Positions 1 to 11,316 of a stretch of DNA of 64,000 nt are shown here, one piece after another (the stretch's first letter is position 1; each line of letters begins with the position of its first letter). Below the pieces are notes generated by a model. It was given only the letters and a program-made list of their open reading frames with translations, was not told the origin of the DNA and made no database searches. A program made the position numbers and the translations under genes. The DNA is taken from the NCBI GenBank assembly GCA_947579665.1, contig CANPUZ010000031.1, positions 372,001-436,000 on the forward strand, given 5' to 3'. Origin of the DNA: Sympetrum striolatum (Eukaryota; Arthropoda; Insecta; Odonata; Libellulidae).

Positions 1-456
1 CCTGGTTTCACCACCAGGCGTCTCTATAATCAGTAAATGATCCGATTTTTAAGAATTTTTTGGAACCATTTCCCAATTATATAGAAACTTGAAATTCAGC
101 ATACAGATAGAGATTATAGATACATTTCAGGAACATATTTTTGATTCCCACGATCGTCCTTGGTTCGAATCCAGAGAGCCATTTACATTCGTGAAAAGTA
201 GAATGTCGTTTGAAGCAGTTGTAGCAAATATTTCTGCTTGAATTTTCACACATAGTTAGATATAGTGATCTTCTATTGTGCCGCTTAGTAAGTTCGCCAG
301 GAAGACCCGTGTTCGATGCCAGACGATAAAATTGAAGCGAATTTTAAGAATTTTTTCAATCCTTTTTTTTTCTTTTGAGAACCGTCCCGATATGATGCCG
401 TAATAAAAATAATATTACCGATCTGCTTGCAGTATGCAAGCTACATTGCACTCGTA
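1..456 (+). repeat. HMR unit, cut by window edge (modules 4-6)
   Basis: Only the last three modules of a hexamodular repeat are in the window. The first hairpin is decayed (tggtttcaccacca instead of GGTTCGACACC). The tail ends with the CTTGCA/TGCAAG hairpin and ACTCGTA, with one substitution in the usual ATTTTACTCGTA (attgcactcgta). Confidence 0.85.
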
Positions 457-470
457 TAGGTATATATATG

Positions 471-507
471 AATGAATCCGGAGAAGCATCTATATATAAT
501 AGATATA
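471..507 (+). repeat. Inter-unit linker (ATCCGGAGAAGC type)
   Basis: Short linker: GAATGAATCCGGAGAAGC followed by ATC and TATATATAATAGATA. The same linker, or a variant with AGGTATATCCGGAGAAGC followed by GTC, separates most HMR units in either orientation. Other single copies lie near 2739, 3881, 5033, 7748 (reverse), 10115 (reverse), 11280, 12675, 13866, 33838 (reverse), 34972, 40682, 44082 (reverse), 44250 (reverse), 48069, 54951 (reverse) and 56099. It contains the inverted repeat TCTATatataATAGA. Confidence 0.8.
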
Positions 508-513
508 TAGAGA

Positions 514-1589
514 GGATACAAAGTCACAGGCTAAACCACTAGCGTGATTGACTTGAAATTTTTACGACATATTGGCCATAACGTTTAACCTCCAGAAAAA
601 TTGCGATTTTGAACCTCAGTGTCATGGGTTCGATTCCAGAGGGCCCCAAAGTCCCGATTTTTCCCGTTTAAATGCATTGCTTTGATTTTCAGGAATTAAA
701 AAAAAATACTTTCCGGGTAGGTAGAGAATCAAAACTCAAGGAGCCTATATATATGGTTATGATCTATCGAAAACATAAATGAGTTTTACGGAAAATATCC
801 TGGGTTCGATGCTAGGTCGCGGCAAAAATCGGCCGTTTAAAATGCATTGTGGCGATTTTTAGGATTTTTTTTGGACCCCTTTCCGAATGCATGGGAACTT
901 GAAATTTGGCATGGGGTTAGAAACCATAAATATATTTCATAATCATTTTTTTTGTATTCGCTTATGGTCCTTGGTTCGATCCCAGAGGGCCATTTGCACT
1001 CCACAATGCATTTCTTATGGGGATTACGGAAACACATTTTAGGTACTTCCCGGCATGATATCGACTTCAAACTTTCTATGCAATTAGATCAGGTCCTAGC
1101 AAGTCATTTCGTGCATGTACAGCTTCCAATACGTCCAGGGTTCGACACCAGGCGTCTCTACAATCAGTCACTGATCCGATTTTTAAGAATTATTTGGAAC
1201 CCCTTCCCAATAATATTAAAACTTGAAATTCGGTATATATATAGAAAATATAGATACGTTTCGAAAACATATTTTATATTTCCTAGATCGTCCTTGGTTC
1301 GAATCCAGAGAGCTATTAACATTCGTGAAAAGTAGGTCTTCGTTTGAGGCAGTTGCAGCCAATATTTCTGCTTGAATTTTCACACGTATTTAGAGAAGAT
1401 GATCTTCTGATGTGCTGCATAGTAATTTCACCAAAAAGACCCGGGTTCGATGCCAGACGATTAAATTGATGCGAATTTTAAGTATATTTTCAATCCTTTT
1501 TTTCCTTTCCGGGACCGTCCCGATATAATGCCGTTATGAAATTAGTGTTGTCGATCTGCTTGCAGTATGCAAGCTACATTTTACTCGTA
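514..1589 (+). repeat. HMR unit, subfamily A, head H1 (reference copy)
   Basis: Best copy to read the architecture from. It starts at GGATACAAA (head type H1) and ends at ACTCGTA. Six B-box-like motifs lie at 627-637 (GGTTCGATTCC), 803-813 (GGTTCGATGCT), 973-983 (GGTTCGATCCC), 1139-1149 (GGTTCGACACC), 1296-1306 (GGTTCGAATCC) and 1444-1454 (GGTTCGATGCC), spaced 148-176 bp apart. Flanks of successive motifs share blocks such as ACTTGAAATT upstream, and CATTT, ATGCATT and an ACTTCCCGG-like block downstream. This suggests that the six modules arose by ancient tandem duplication. No long conserved reading frame runs through it. The family is not one I recognise. Helitron-like, tRNA-derived or satellite origins are all possible. 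Confidence 0.9.
627..1454 (+). other. Six GTTCGA hairpins / B-box-like motifs (exemplar)
   Basis: Each motif sits in the loop of a short inverted repeat. Examples from different copies are CCTGG-GTTCGACA-CCAGG, CCTGG-GTTCGATG-CTAGG and CCCGG-GTTCGATG-CCGGG. The last one keeps pairing by changing both sides of the stem. Five of the six motifs fit the eukaryotic pol III B-box consensus GGTTCRANNCC; the second module ends in CT instead of CC. I could not find a convincing A box at a fixed distance upstream, so transcription by pol III is a hypothesis only. Confidence 0.6.
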
Positions 1590-1627
1590 CCTATATACAC
1601 ACTCACTCATTCATTCATTCATTCATA

Positions 1628-2705
1628 GGGGATCAAAATTCTAACCATGTTCCACATGTGCCACCAACCTGAAATTTTTACCACGTTATGGCCATGACGT
1701 GTAACCTCCAGGAAAAAGCTGACATTGAACCTCGGTGTCATGGGTTCGATTCCAGAAGGCCCCAAAGTCGCGATTTTGTCCATAAGATTACATGGCGGGG
1801 ATTTTCGAAAATTTTTTTGAGGCACTTCCCGGAAAAGGAGAGATTTGAAATTCAAGGGATCGCTAGATGCCATGTATATCTAAAGGAATCCATAAAGACA
1901 TCTACGAATATTATCCTTGGTTCGATGCTAGGTCGGGGCAAAAATCGGCCGTTTGAAATGCATTGTGGCGATTTTTAAGATTTTTTTTGGACCCTTTTCC
2001 GATGGCATAGAAATATGAAATTCGGTATGAGGTTAGATACCATAAAAATATATCATAATCGAATTTTACATATTCGCTGATGGTCCTTGGTTCGATCCCA
2101 GAGGGACATTTAAATTCCTCAATGCATTTCTTACGGAGATAACGGAAACAAATTTTAGGTACTTTTCGGCATGCTATCGACTCCAAACCTTGCATGATAG
2201 AGGAGCAAGTCTTAACAAATCAAACTATGCATTCACAGCTATCAATGTGTCCTGGATTCGACACCAGGTGTCTCTACAATCAGAAGTTGATCCGATTTTT
2301 AGGAATTATTTTGAAACCTTTCCCAGTAATATATAAACTTGAAATTTGGCATATAGATTGAGATCATTAATAACTTTCAGAAACATTTTTTAAATTTCCA
2401 AGATCGTCCTTGGTTCGAGTCCCGAGAGCCATTTACATTCGTGAACATTAGAGCGTCTTTTGAGGCAGTTGTAGCCAATATTTCTGCTTGAATTTTCACA
2501 CATAGTTAAAGATGGTCATCTTCTATTGTGCTGCATAGTAAGTTCACAGTAAAGACCCGGGTTCGATGCCAGACGATGAAATTTCAGCGAATTTTAGGAA
2601 TTTTTTATTCATTTTTTTTTCTTTTGAGGACCGTCCCTATATGATTCCAACATAAAATTAGTGTTGTTGATCTGCTTGCAGTATGCAAGCAACATTTTAC
2701 TCGTA
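1628..2705 (+). repeat. HMR unit, subfamily A, head H2
   Basis: Head type H2: it opens with GGGGATCAAAATTCTAACC instead of GGATACAAA. Module 1 carries GGTTCGATTCC followed by AGAAGGCCCC, which is characteristic of H2 copies; H1 copies have AGAGGGCCCC. It ends in the standard tail and is preceded by an (ATTC)n run. Confidence 0.9.
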
Positions 2706-2770
2706 TATATATATGAATATATATATATATGATATATGAATGAATCCGGAGAAGCATCTATATATAATAG

Positions 2771-3846
2771 ACGAGTAAAATGCAGCTTGCATACTGCAAG
2801 CAGATCGACAACACTAATTTCATAACGGCAATTATATCGGGACGGTCCCGGAAAGGAAAAAAAGGATTGAAAATATACTTAAAATTCGCTTCAATTTAAT
2901 CGTCTGGCATCGAACCAGGATCTTTTTGGTGAAATTACTATGCAGCACATCAGAAGATCATCTTCTTTTAAATACGTGTGAAAATTCAAGCAGAAATATT
3001 GGCTGCAACTGCCTCAAACGAAGACCTAATTTTCACGAATGTAAATAGCTCTCTGGATTCGAACCAAGGACGATCCAGGAAATATAAAATATGTTTTCGA
3101 AATGTATCTATATGTTCTATATATATGCCGAATTTCAAGTTATAATATTATTGGGAAAGGGTTCAAAATAATTCTTAAAAATCGGATCAGTGACTGATTG
3201 TAGAGACGCCTGGTGTCGAACTTGGACGTATTGGAAGCTGTAAATGCACAAAATGACTTGCTAGGACCTGATCTAATTTCATAGAAAGTTTGAAGTAGAT
3301 ATCATACCGGGAAGTACCTAAACTGTGTTTCCGTTATCCCCATAAGAAATGCATTGTGGAGTGCAAATGGCCCTCTGGGATCGAACCAAGGACCATAAGC
3401 GAATACAAAAAATTTGATTATGAAATGTATTTATGATTTCTAACTCTATGCCAAATTTCAAGTTTCCATGCATTCGAAAAGGGGTCCAAAAAAAATCTTT
3501 ACAATCGCCACAATGCATTTTAAACGGCCGATTTTTGCACTGACCTAGCATCGAACCCAGGATGTTCTCCGTAAAACTCATATATGTTTTCGATAGATCA
3601 TGTTCATATAAATAGGCTCCTTGAGTTTTAATTCTCTATGAACCCGGAAAGTATTTTTTTTTTATTCCCGAAAATGAGAGCAATGCATTTAAACGGGAAA
3701 AATCGGGACTTTGGGTCCCTCTGGAATCGAACCCATGACACTGAGGTTCAAAATCGCAATTTTTCTGGAGGTTATACGTTATGGCCAATATGTCGTAAAA
3801 ATTTCAAGCCATTGACGCTAGTGGTTTAGCCTGTGAGTTTGTATCC
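2771..3846 (-). repeat. HMR unit, subfamily A, head H1
   Basis: Inverted relative to the preceding copy, so the two tails face each other across a TA-rich linker. All six hairpins are present in reverse complement (TCGAACC cores). It ends at GTATCC, the complement of the H1 head. Confidence 0.9.
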
Positions 3847-3914
3847 TCTCTATATATATATATATATATATATGATATATGAATGAATCCGGAGAAGCAT
3901 CTATCTATTATATA

Positions 3915-4992
3915 TACGAGTAAAATGTTGCTTGCATACTGCAAGCAGATCGGCAATACTAATTTCATATCGGCATCATATCGGGAATGTCCTCAAAAGA
4001 AAAAAAAAAGGATTGAAATTTTTCTTAAAATTCGCTGAAATTTCATCGTCTGGCATCGAACCCGGATCTTACTGGTGAACTTACTACGTAGCACAATAGA
4101 AGATCTCCATCTCTAACTATGTGTGAAAATTCAAGCAGAAATATTGGCTACAACTGCCTCAAAAGACGCTCTAATGTTCACGAATGTAAATGGCTCTCAA
4201 GACTCGAACCAAGGACGATCTTGTAAATTTAAAAAATGTTTCTGAAATTTAATAATGATCTCAATCCATATGCCAAATTTCAAGTTTCTATATTAATGGG
4301 AAAGGTTTCAAAATAATTCCTAAAAATCGGATCAACTTCTGATTGCAGAGACTCCTGGTGTCGAACCCAGGACACATCGATAGCTATGAATGCATAGTTT
4401 GATTTGTTAAGACTGGTTCTTCTATCACGCTAAGTTTTAAGTCGATAGCATGCCGGGAAGTACCTAAATTTTGTTTCCGTTATCTCCGTAAGAAATGCAT
4501 TGAGAAATGTAAATGGCGCCCTGGGATCGAACCAAGGACCATCAGCGAATATGTTAAATTTGATTATGAAATATATTTATAATCTCCAACTCCATGCAAA
4601 ATTTCAAGTTTCCATGCCAACGGGAAGGGGTCCAAAAAAAATCTTAAAAATCGCCACAATACATTTTAAACGGCCGATTTTTGCCTCGACCTAGCATCGA
4701 ACCAAGGATATTTTCCGTAAAAGTCATTTATGTTTTCGATAGATCATGATCATATATAAAGGCTCCTAGATTTTCGATTCTCTACCTATCCCGGAAGTAT
4801 TTTTTAAAAATTCCCGAAAATCAAAGCAATGCATTTAAACGGGAAAAATCGAGACTTTGGGGCACTCTGGAATCGAACCCATGACACTGAGGTGCAAAAT
4901 CGCAATTTTTCTGGTGGTTACACTCTATGGCTAATATGTCGTAAAAATTTCAAGTCAATGACGCTTGTGGTTTGGCCTGTGAGTTTGTATCC
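3915..4992 (-). repeat. HMR unit, subfamily A, head H1
   Basis: Full-length minus-strand copy with six hairpins. Head-to-tail with the copy before it, separated by a TA run and one linker. Confidence 0.9.
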
Positions 4993-5076
4993 TCTCTATA
5001 TATATATATATATGAATATATATATGGATACATGAATGAATCCGGAGAAGCATCTATATATAATAGATATAAATAA

Positions 5077-5168
5077 TACGAGTAAAATGTAGCTTGCATA
5101 CTGCAAGCAGATCGGCAATACTAATTTCATATCGGCATCATATCGGGAATGTCCTCAAAAGTAAAAAA
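5077..5168 (-). repeat. HMR unit, part 1 of a copy split by an insertion
   Basis: Tail end of a minus-strand unit. It stops within the A-rich stretch after module 6, where a foreign element begins. The remainder resumes at 6751. The octamer GTAAAAAA at 5161-5168 is repeated at 6751-6758, consistent with a target-site duplication. Confidence 0.85.
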
Positions 5169-5384
5169 ATCTGATGTGGCCAGCACATGACTTTCTCCAT
5201 ATATATAAGATGTAAATATTTATCTACCGCAATAATTTCGAACTCTATATTCCATCTAAACTTGGAATTTGAGTTATTAATATTATATATTATCTTTGAT
5301 GCCAAAAACATGATAAATAATTTTTACGGGACATGATCGATGAAAAACGATAAATTGGCCTTTCGCCCATAGAGCCCAGAGCGC

Positions 5385-6420
5385 CCACAAAGTACATAAT
5401 CAGCAACTTCCGGTTTATCAGTATTTCATGAATAACTCCTACACAATCAGTGATACAAAAATATGTTTCAACCAAAAGTTATAGTTCAGTACATTTTCTA
5501 AAACTTATACAAATAATAGTATATACCTAAATACCATATTTATGGAGATATTTTGAAAACCGGAAATGAGCTTTGAAGAATTAAGCTCAACTTCCGGTTA
5601 CCGATTCACTCCAAAAACTAATAAACTCTAACGACACAAACCAAAATACTATATATGAAATTTGGTGTTGATCCGACAAATAGTTTTCATGTTAGAGCGC
5701 CCACAAAGTACATAATCATCTTCTTCCGGTTTATCAGTATTTCACGATAACTCCTAATCAACCGGTTATACAAAAATATGTTAAATACAAAAGTTATAGT
5801 AAATTTTATTATCTAAAACTTTTATAAGGAATACAATATACCAATATATCATATTTATGGATATATTTTGAAAACCAGAAATGAGCTTTACACAACGTAC
5901 ATATTCAGCAACTTCCGGTTTATCAGTATTTCATGGATAACTCCTAAACAATCAGTGATGAAAAAATATGTTTCATACAAAAGTTATAGTAAAATAAATT
6001 TTCTACAACATTTATAAATAATAGTATATACCTAAATATCATATTAATGGAGATATTTTGAAAACCGGAAATGAGCTTTGAAGAATGAAGCTCGACTTCC
6101 GGTCAGCCGATTTACTCCAAAAACTAATCAACTCTAACGACTGTAATTAAAGTACTATGTATGAAATTTGGTGTTGATCCGACAAATAGTTTTTATGTTA
6201 GAGCGCCCACAAAGTACATAATCATCTTCTTCCGGTTTATCAGTATTTCACGAATAACTCCTAATGAACCGGTGATACAAAAATATGTTAAATACAAAAG
6301 TTATAGTAAAATATACTATCTAAAACTTTTATAAGTAATACAATAGACGTATATATCATATTTATGGAGATATTTTGAAAACCGGAAATGAGCTTTAATG
6401 AATAAAGCTCGACTTCCGGT
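5385..6420. repeat. 505-bp tandem repeat inside the inserted element
   Basis: The two phrases containing AGCAACTTCCGGTTTATCAG (about 5402 and 5907) and the two containing ATCTTCTTCCGGTTTATCAG (about 5718 and 6224) are each offset by about 505 bp, which shows a near-complete duplication. CTTCCGG and CCGGAAA motifs alternate in opposite orientation, so single strands could form long hairpins. Confidence 0.75.
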
Positions 6421-6530
6421 TAACGGATTTACTCCAAAAACTAATCAACTCTGACAGCACACACAACAGTACTATATATGAAGTTTGGTATTGATACGAC
6501 TTTTAGTTTTCGAGTTAGAACGCCCATTAT

Positions 6531-6554
6531 CACACACACACATACACACACACA

Positions 6555-6623
<69 letters not shown>

Positions 6624-6627
6624 ACAG
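6531..6627. repeat. (CA)n microsatellite
   Basis: Dinucleotide run with a few T interruptions (catac, cactc). It generates meaningless Thr-His and Cys-Val open frames. Confidence 0.97.
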
Positions 6628-6750
6628 ACATCATTCAGAAAATGGTCAAAACGTGTTCTAGGGACCCCAAAACGTGTATTTCCGTTGAAATCTCGAAGTC
6701 GAATTTTTTCATAAAAACAATACTTTCTCTATACTTCGTATATGGAGAAA

Positions 6751-7741
6751 GTAAAAAAGGATTGAAATTTGTCTTAAAATTCGCTGAAATTTCATCGTCT
6801 GGCATCGAACCCGGATCTTACTGGTGAACTTACTATGTAGCACAATAGAAGATCACCATCTCTAACTATGTGTGTAAATTCAAGCAGAAATATTGGCTAC
6901 AACCTTCTCAAAAGACGCTCTAATGTTCACGAATGTAAATGGCTCTCGGGACTCGAACCAAGGACGATCTTGGAAATTTAAAAATATTTCTGAAAGTTAT
7001 TAATGATCTCAATCCATATGCCAAATTTCAAGTTTCTATATTATTGGCAAAGGTTTCAAAATAATTCCTAAAAATCGGATCAACTTCTGATTGCAGAGAC
7101 ACCTGGTGTCGAACCCAGGACACATTGATAGCTATGAGTGCATAGTTTGATTTGTTAAGACTGGTTCTTCTATCACGCTAAGTTTTAAGTCGATAGCATG
7201 CCGGGAAGTACCTAAAATTAGTTTCCGTTATCTCCATAAGAAATGCATTGAGAAATGTAAATGGCGCCCTGGGATCGAACCAAGGACCATCAGCGAATAT
7301 GTTAAATTTGATTATGAAATATATTTATAATCTCCAACTCCATGCCGAATTTTCAAGTTTCCATGCCATCGGGAAGGGGTCCAAAAAAAATCTTAAAAAT
7401 CGCCACAATACATTTTAAACGGCCGATTTTTGCCTCGACCTAGCATCGAACCCAGGATATTTTCCGTAAAACTCATTTATGTTTTCGATAGATCATGACC
7501 ATATATAAAGGCTCCTAGATTCTCGATTCTCTACCTATCCCGGAAGTATTTTTTAAAAATTCCCGAAAATCAAAGCAATGCATTTAAACGGGAAAAATCG
7601 AGACTTTGGGGCCCTCTGGAATCGAACCCATGACACTGAGGTGCAAAATCGCAATTTTTCTGGCGGTTACACTCTATGGCCAATATGTCGTAAAAATTTC
7701 AAGTCAATGACGCTTGTGGTTTGGCCTGTGAGTTTGTATCC
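6751..7741 (-). repeat. HMR unit, part 2 of the split copy (subfamily A, H1)
   Basis: Continuation of the copy begun at 5077. It carries all six hairpins and ends at the H1 head GTATCC. Removing 5169-6758 restores a normal unit length. Confidence 0.88.
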
Positions 7742-7816
7742 TCTCTATATATATCTATTATATATAGATGCTTCTCCGGATTCATTCATATATATATATA
7801 GATAGGTATATAGATA

Positions 7817-8893
7817 GGATACTAATTCACAGCCTAAACTACAAGCGTCATTGCCTTGAAATTTTGATGACGTATTGGCCATATCGTGTAACCACCAGAA
7901 AAATTGTGATTTTGAACCTCAGTGTCATGGGTTCGATTCCAGATGGCCCCAAAGTCCCGATTTTTCCCATTTAAATGCATTGCGTTGATTTTCGGGAATT
8001 TTTAAAAAATACTTGCCGGATAGGTAGGGACTTAAAACTCAAGGAGCCGATATATATGGTCATGATCTATCGAAAACATAAATGAGTTTTACGGAGAATA
8101 TCCTAGGTTCGATGCTAGGACGGGGCAAAAGTCGGCCGTTTAAAATGCATTGCGGCGATTTTTAAGTTTTTTTTTTAACCCTTTTCCGATGGCATAGAAA
8201 CTTGAAATTCGGCGTGGCGTTAGATATCATAATTATATTTCATAATCAAATTTTACATATTCCCTTATGGTCCTTGGTTCGATCCCAGAGGGCCATTTAC
8301 ATTCCTCAATGCATTTCTTATGGAGATTACGGAAACACATTTTAGGTGCTTCCCGGTATTATATATACTTGAAACTTTGCATAAGATAAGATCAAGTCAT
8401 TACTAATCAAACTGTGAATTCACAGCTACCAATGTTTCCTGGTTTTACCACCAGGCGTCTCTACAATCAGTAAATGATCCGATTTTTAGGAATTATTTTT
8501 GAACCCTTTCCCAATAATATAGAAACTGCAAATTCGGCATATAGATAGAAATCATAAATAACTTTCAGAAACATTTTTTAGATTTCCAAGATCGTCCTTG
8601 GTTCGAATCCAGAGAGCCATTTACATTCGTGAAAATTAGAACGTCTTTTGAGGCAGTTGTAGCCCATATTTCTGCTTGAATTTTCACACATCGTTAGAGA
8701 TAGTGATGTTCTATTGTGCTGCATAGTAAGTTCACAGTAAAGACCCGGGTTCTATGCCAGACGATGGAATTTAGGCAAATTTTAAGAAAAATTTCAATCT
8801 TTTTTTTTCTTTTGATGGCCGTCCGGATATGATGCCGACATGAAAATAGTGTTGCCGATCTGCTTGCAGTATGCAAGCAACATTTTACTCGTA
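7817..8893 (+). repeat. HMR unit, subfamily A, head H1
   Basis: Full-length copy. The module 4 hairpin is decayed (tggttttaccaccagg) in the same way as in the copy at 1-456. Module 6 reads GGTTCTATGCC. Its linker side faces a reversed linker at 7748-7782. Confidence 0.9.
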
Positions 8894-9047
8894 TATATAT
8901 ATATATATGAATATATATATGGATACATGAATGAATCCGGAGAAGCATCTATATATAATAGATATAGACATTTCTCCGGATATCTATTATATATAGACGC
9001 TTCTCCGGATATACCTATATACACACTCACTCATTCATTCATTCATA
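8894..9047. repeat. Linker cluster with inverted copies
   Basis: TA run, then a forward linker (ATCCGGAGAAGC, ending near 8965), then a half copy (tctccggatat) and a reversed linker (GCTTCTCCGGAT), followed by (CACT)/(ATTC) runs. The forward and reversed copies can pair as a hairpin. Confidence 0.8.
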
Positions 9048-10109
9048 GGGCATCAAAAGTCTAAGCATGTTCCACAAGTGCCACTGACTTGAAATTTTTA
9101 CGACATATTGGCCATATCGTGTAACGTCCAGAAAAAATCCGCCATTGAACCTCAGTGTCATGGGTTCGATTCCAGAAGGCCCCAAAGTCCCGATTTTCTC
9201 CCTAAGGGTATATGGTGAAGATTTTCGAAAATATTTTTGAGGCACTTCTCGGAAATGTAGAGAGTTGAAATTCTAGGGATCGCTAGATGCCATGGATATC
9301 CAACGAAAATAAAAAAGACATCGCCGGACACGGTCTATGGTTCGATGCTAGGTCGGGGCAAAAATCGGCCGTTTAAAATGCATTGCGGCGATTTTGAAGA
9401 TTTTTTTTTAATCCTTTCCCGATTACATAGATACTTGAAACTCAGCACGTAGATATATATAATGAATATGTTTCATAATCAAATTTTACATATTCGCTGA
9501 TGGTCCTTGGTTCGATCCCAGAGGGCCATTTGCATTTCTTAATGCATTTCTTACGGAGATAACGGAAACAAAATTTTGGCACTTCCCGGCATGCTATCGA
9601 CTTCAAACTTTGCATGTTAGTAGAGCAAGTCCTTAGAAATCAAACTGGGCATTCACGGCTATCAATGTGTCCTGGGTTCGACACCAGATGTCTCTGCAAT
9701 CAGAAGTTGATCCGATTTTTAGGAATTATTTTGAAACCTTTCCCAATAATATAGAAACTTGAAATTCGGCAAATAGATAGAGATCATAAATAACTTTCAG
9801 AAACATGCTTGATATTACCAAGATTACCAAGCACTTTACATTCGTGAAAATTAGAACGTCTTTTGAGGCAGTTGTAGCCAATATTTCTGCTTGAATTTTT
9901 ACACATAGTTAGAGATTGTGATTTTCTAATGTGCTGCATAGTAAGTTCACCAGTAAGACCCGGGTTCGATGCCAGACGATGAAATTTCATCGAATTTTAA
10001 GAAAAATTTCAATCCTTTTATTTTCTTTTGAGGACATTCCCGATATGATGCCGATGTGAAATTAGTATTGCCGATCTGCTTGCAGTAAGCAAGTTACGTT
10101 TTACTCGTA
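9048..10109 (+). repeat. HMR unit, subfamily A, head H2
   Basis: Starts GGGCATCAAAAGTC. Module 5 has a deletion: after CCAAGATT the B-box-like motif is missing and the sequence continues with CCAAGCACTTTACATTCG. Only five hairpins remain. The tail hairpin has one change (cttgcagtaagcaag). Confidence 0.88.
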
Positions 10110-10168
10110 TCTATTATATATAGATGCTTCTCCGGATTCATTCATATATATACCTATATAGATAGATA

Positions 10169-11273
10169 GGATACAAATTCACAGCCTAAACTACAAGCGT
10201 CATTGATCTGAAATTTTTATGACATATTGGCCATAACGTGAAACCCCCAGGAAAAAAGAGACTTTGATCCTCAGTGTCATAGGTTCGATTCCAGAGGGCC
10301 CCAAAGTCCCGATTTTTCCCGTTTGAATGCATTGCCGTGATTTTCGGGAATTAAAAAAAAATACTTTCCGGATAGGTAGAGAAGTAAAACTCAAGGTGCC
10401 TATATTTATGGTCTTGGACTTTCGAAAACATCAATGACTTTTACAAAAGTTATCCTGGGTTCGATGCTAGGACGATGCAAAGATCTGCCCTTTAAAATAC
10501 ATGGGAGCCGTTTTTCATTATTTTTTTAGATGCACTTATCGAAATGATAGGATGTTCGTGCTTGGCTGGAAGATGTATGGTACGAAAAAGTTTTAGAAAA
10601 AAATTTTCATAAGACCCTACTGTTCCTGGGTTCGAAGCCAGAGCACAATAACGTTTCTCTCATAAGGAATATAAAGGAAAAGTAGGACGTCATTTGAGGC
10701 AGTTGTAACCAATATTTCTGCTTGAATTTGCGTACGCGGTTAGAGATGGTGTTTTTCTTTTGTGCTGCATAGAAAGTATTGCCTGAAAGACCCGGGTTCG
10801 ATGCCGGGCAGTAAAAATATCACCCATATATAATACTATGGGGTATCTTTTCATAATTTTTTTATGCATTTATCGATATGTAAGGGAGCTCTTGCTTAGA
10901 TGGAAGATGTATATTAACACTTTGTTTAAGAAAAAAAATAGATAAGACCATGCTGTTCCTGGGTTCGATGCCAGAGCACATTATAATTTCTCAAATAAGG
11001 AGTGTATGTGAATAGTAGGACGTCGTTTGAGGTAGTTGCACCTAATAGTTTTGCTTGAATTTTCACACATAGTTTGATATAGTAATTTTCTATTTTGCTG
11101 CATAGTAAGTACACCAGGAAGACCGGGGTTCGCTGCCAGGTGATTAAATTGCAGCGAATTCTACGAATATTTTGAATTTTTTTTTTCTTTTGATGTCCGT
11201 CCCGGTATATGATGCCGATATGAAATTAGTGTTGTCGATCTGCTTGCAGTATGCAAGCTACATTTTACTCGTA
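10169..11273 (+). repeat. HMR unit, subfamily B, head H1 (reference copy for B)
   Basis: Modules 1-2 resemble subfamily A. Modules 3-6 are of a different lineage, with motifs near 10628 (GGTTCGAAGCC), 10795 (GGTTCGATGCC in a CCCGG/CCGGG stem), 10960 (GGTTCGATGCC) and 11127 (GGTTCGCTGCC). B modules share AAAAATAATG-like and GCACTTATCGAAATGATAGG blocks that A modules lack. The module number is six, as in A. Confidence 0.9.
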
Positions 11274-11316
11274 TATATAGGTATATCCGGAGAAACGTCT
11301 ATATAATAGATACACT

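Larger units (their letters stand above)
5169..6750. mobile_element. Unidentified 1.6-kb element inserted into an HMR unit
   Basis: Sequence unrelated to the HMR splits one unit and is flanked by GTAAAAAA on both sides. Near its left end is ACTTTCTCCATATA and at its right end TATGGAGAAAGT, the inverted complement. The right end also folds on itself (ACTTTCTCTATAC / GTATATGGAGAAAGT). The interior holds about two tandem copies of a 505-bp repeat (from about 5385 and 5890), each with two inner copies of TTCCGGTTTATCAGTATTTC and opposing ACCGGAAATGAGC segments. A CA microsatellite follows. There is no plausible transposase, so it is probably non-autonomous. Superfamily not determined. Confidence 0.7.

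Noticed and set aside
627..637. tRNA genes suggested by GGTTCGANTCC motifs
   Set aside because: No cloverleaf can be drawn: acceptor and anticodon arms are missing and no consistent A box lies upstream.
952..1335. Open frames of 60-146 codons throughout the HMR blocks (for example 952-1335, 15535-15620, 36114-36554, 52193-52615)
   Set aside because: They recur in every unit and strand as readings of the same non-coding repeat (phrases like GPSGIEPMTPR or GFDSRRPQ come from the hairpin motif). Lengths and frames change between copies and stops fall at random.
6441..6714. Cys-Val and Thr-His rich proteins at the CA run
   Set aside because: Pure translation of a (CA)n microsatellite.
5169..6750. 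Classical Helitron for the element inside the split HMR unit
   Set aside because: It has an apparent 8-bp target duplication and no TC...CTRR ends, both against a canonical Helitron.
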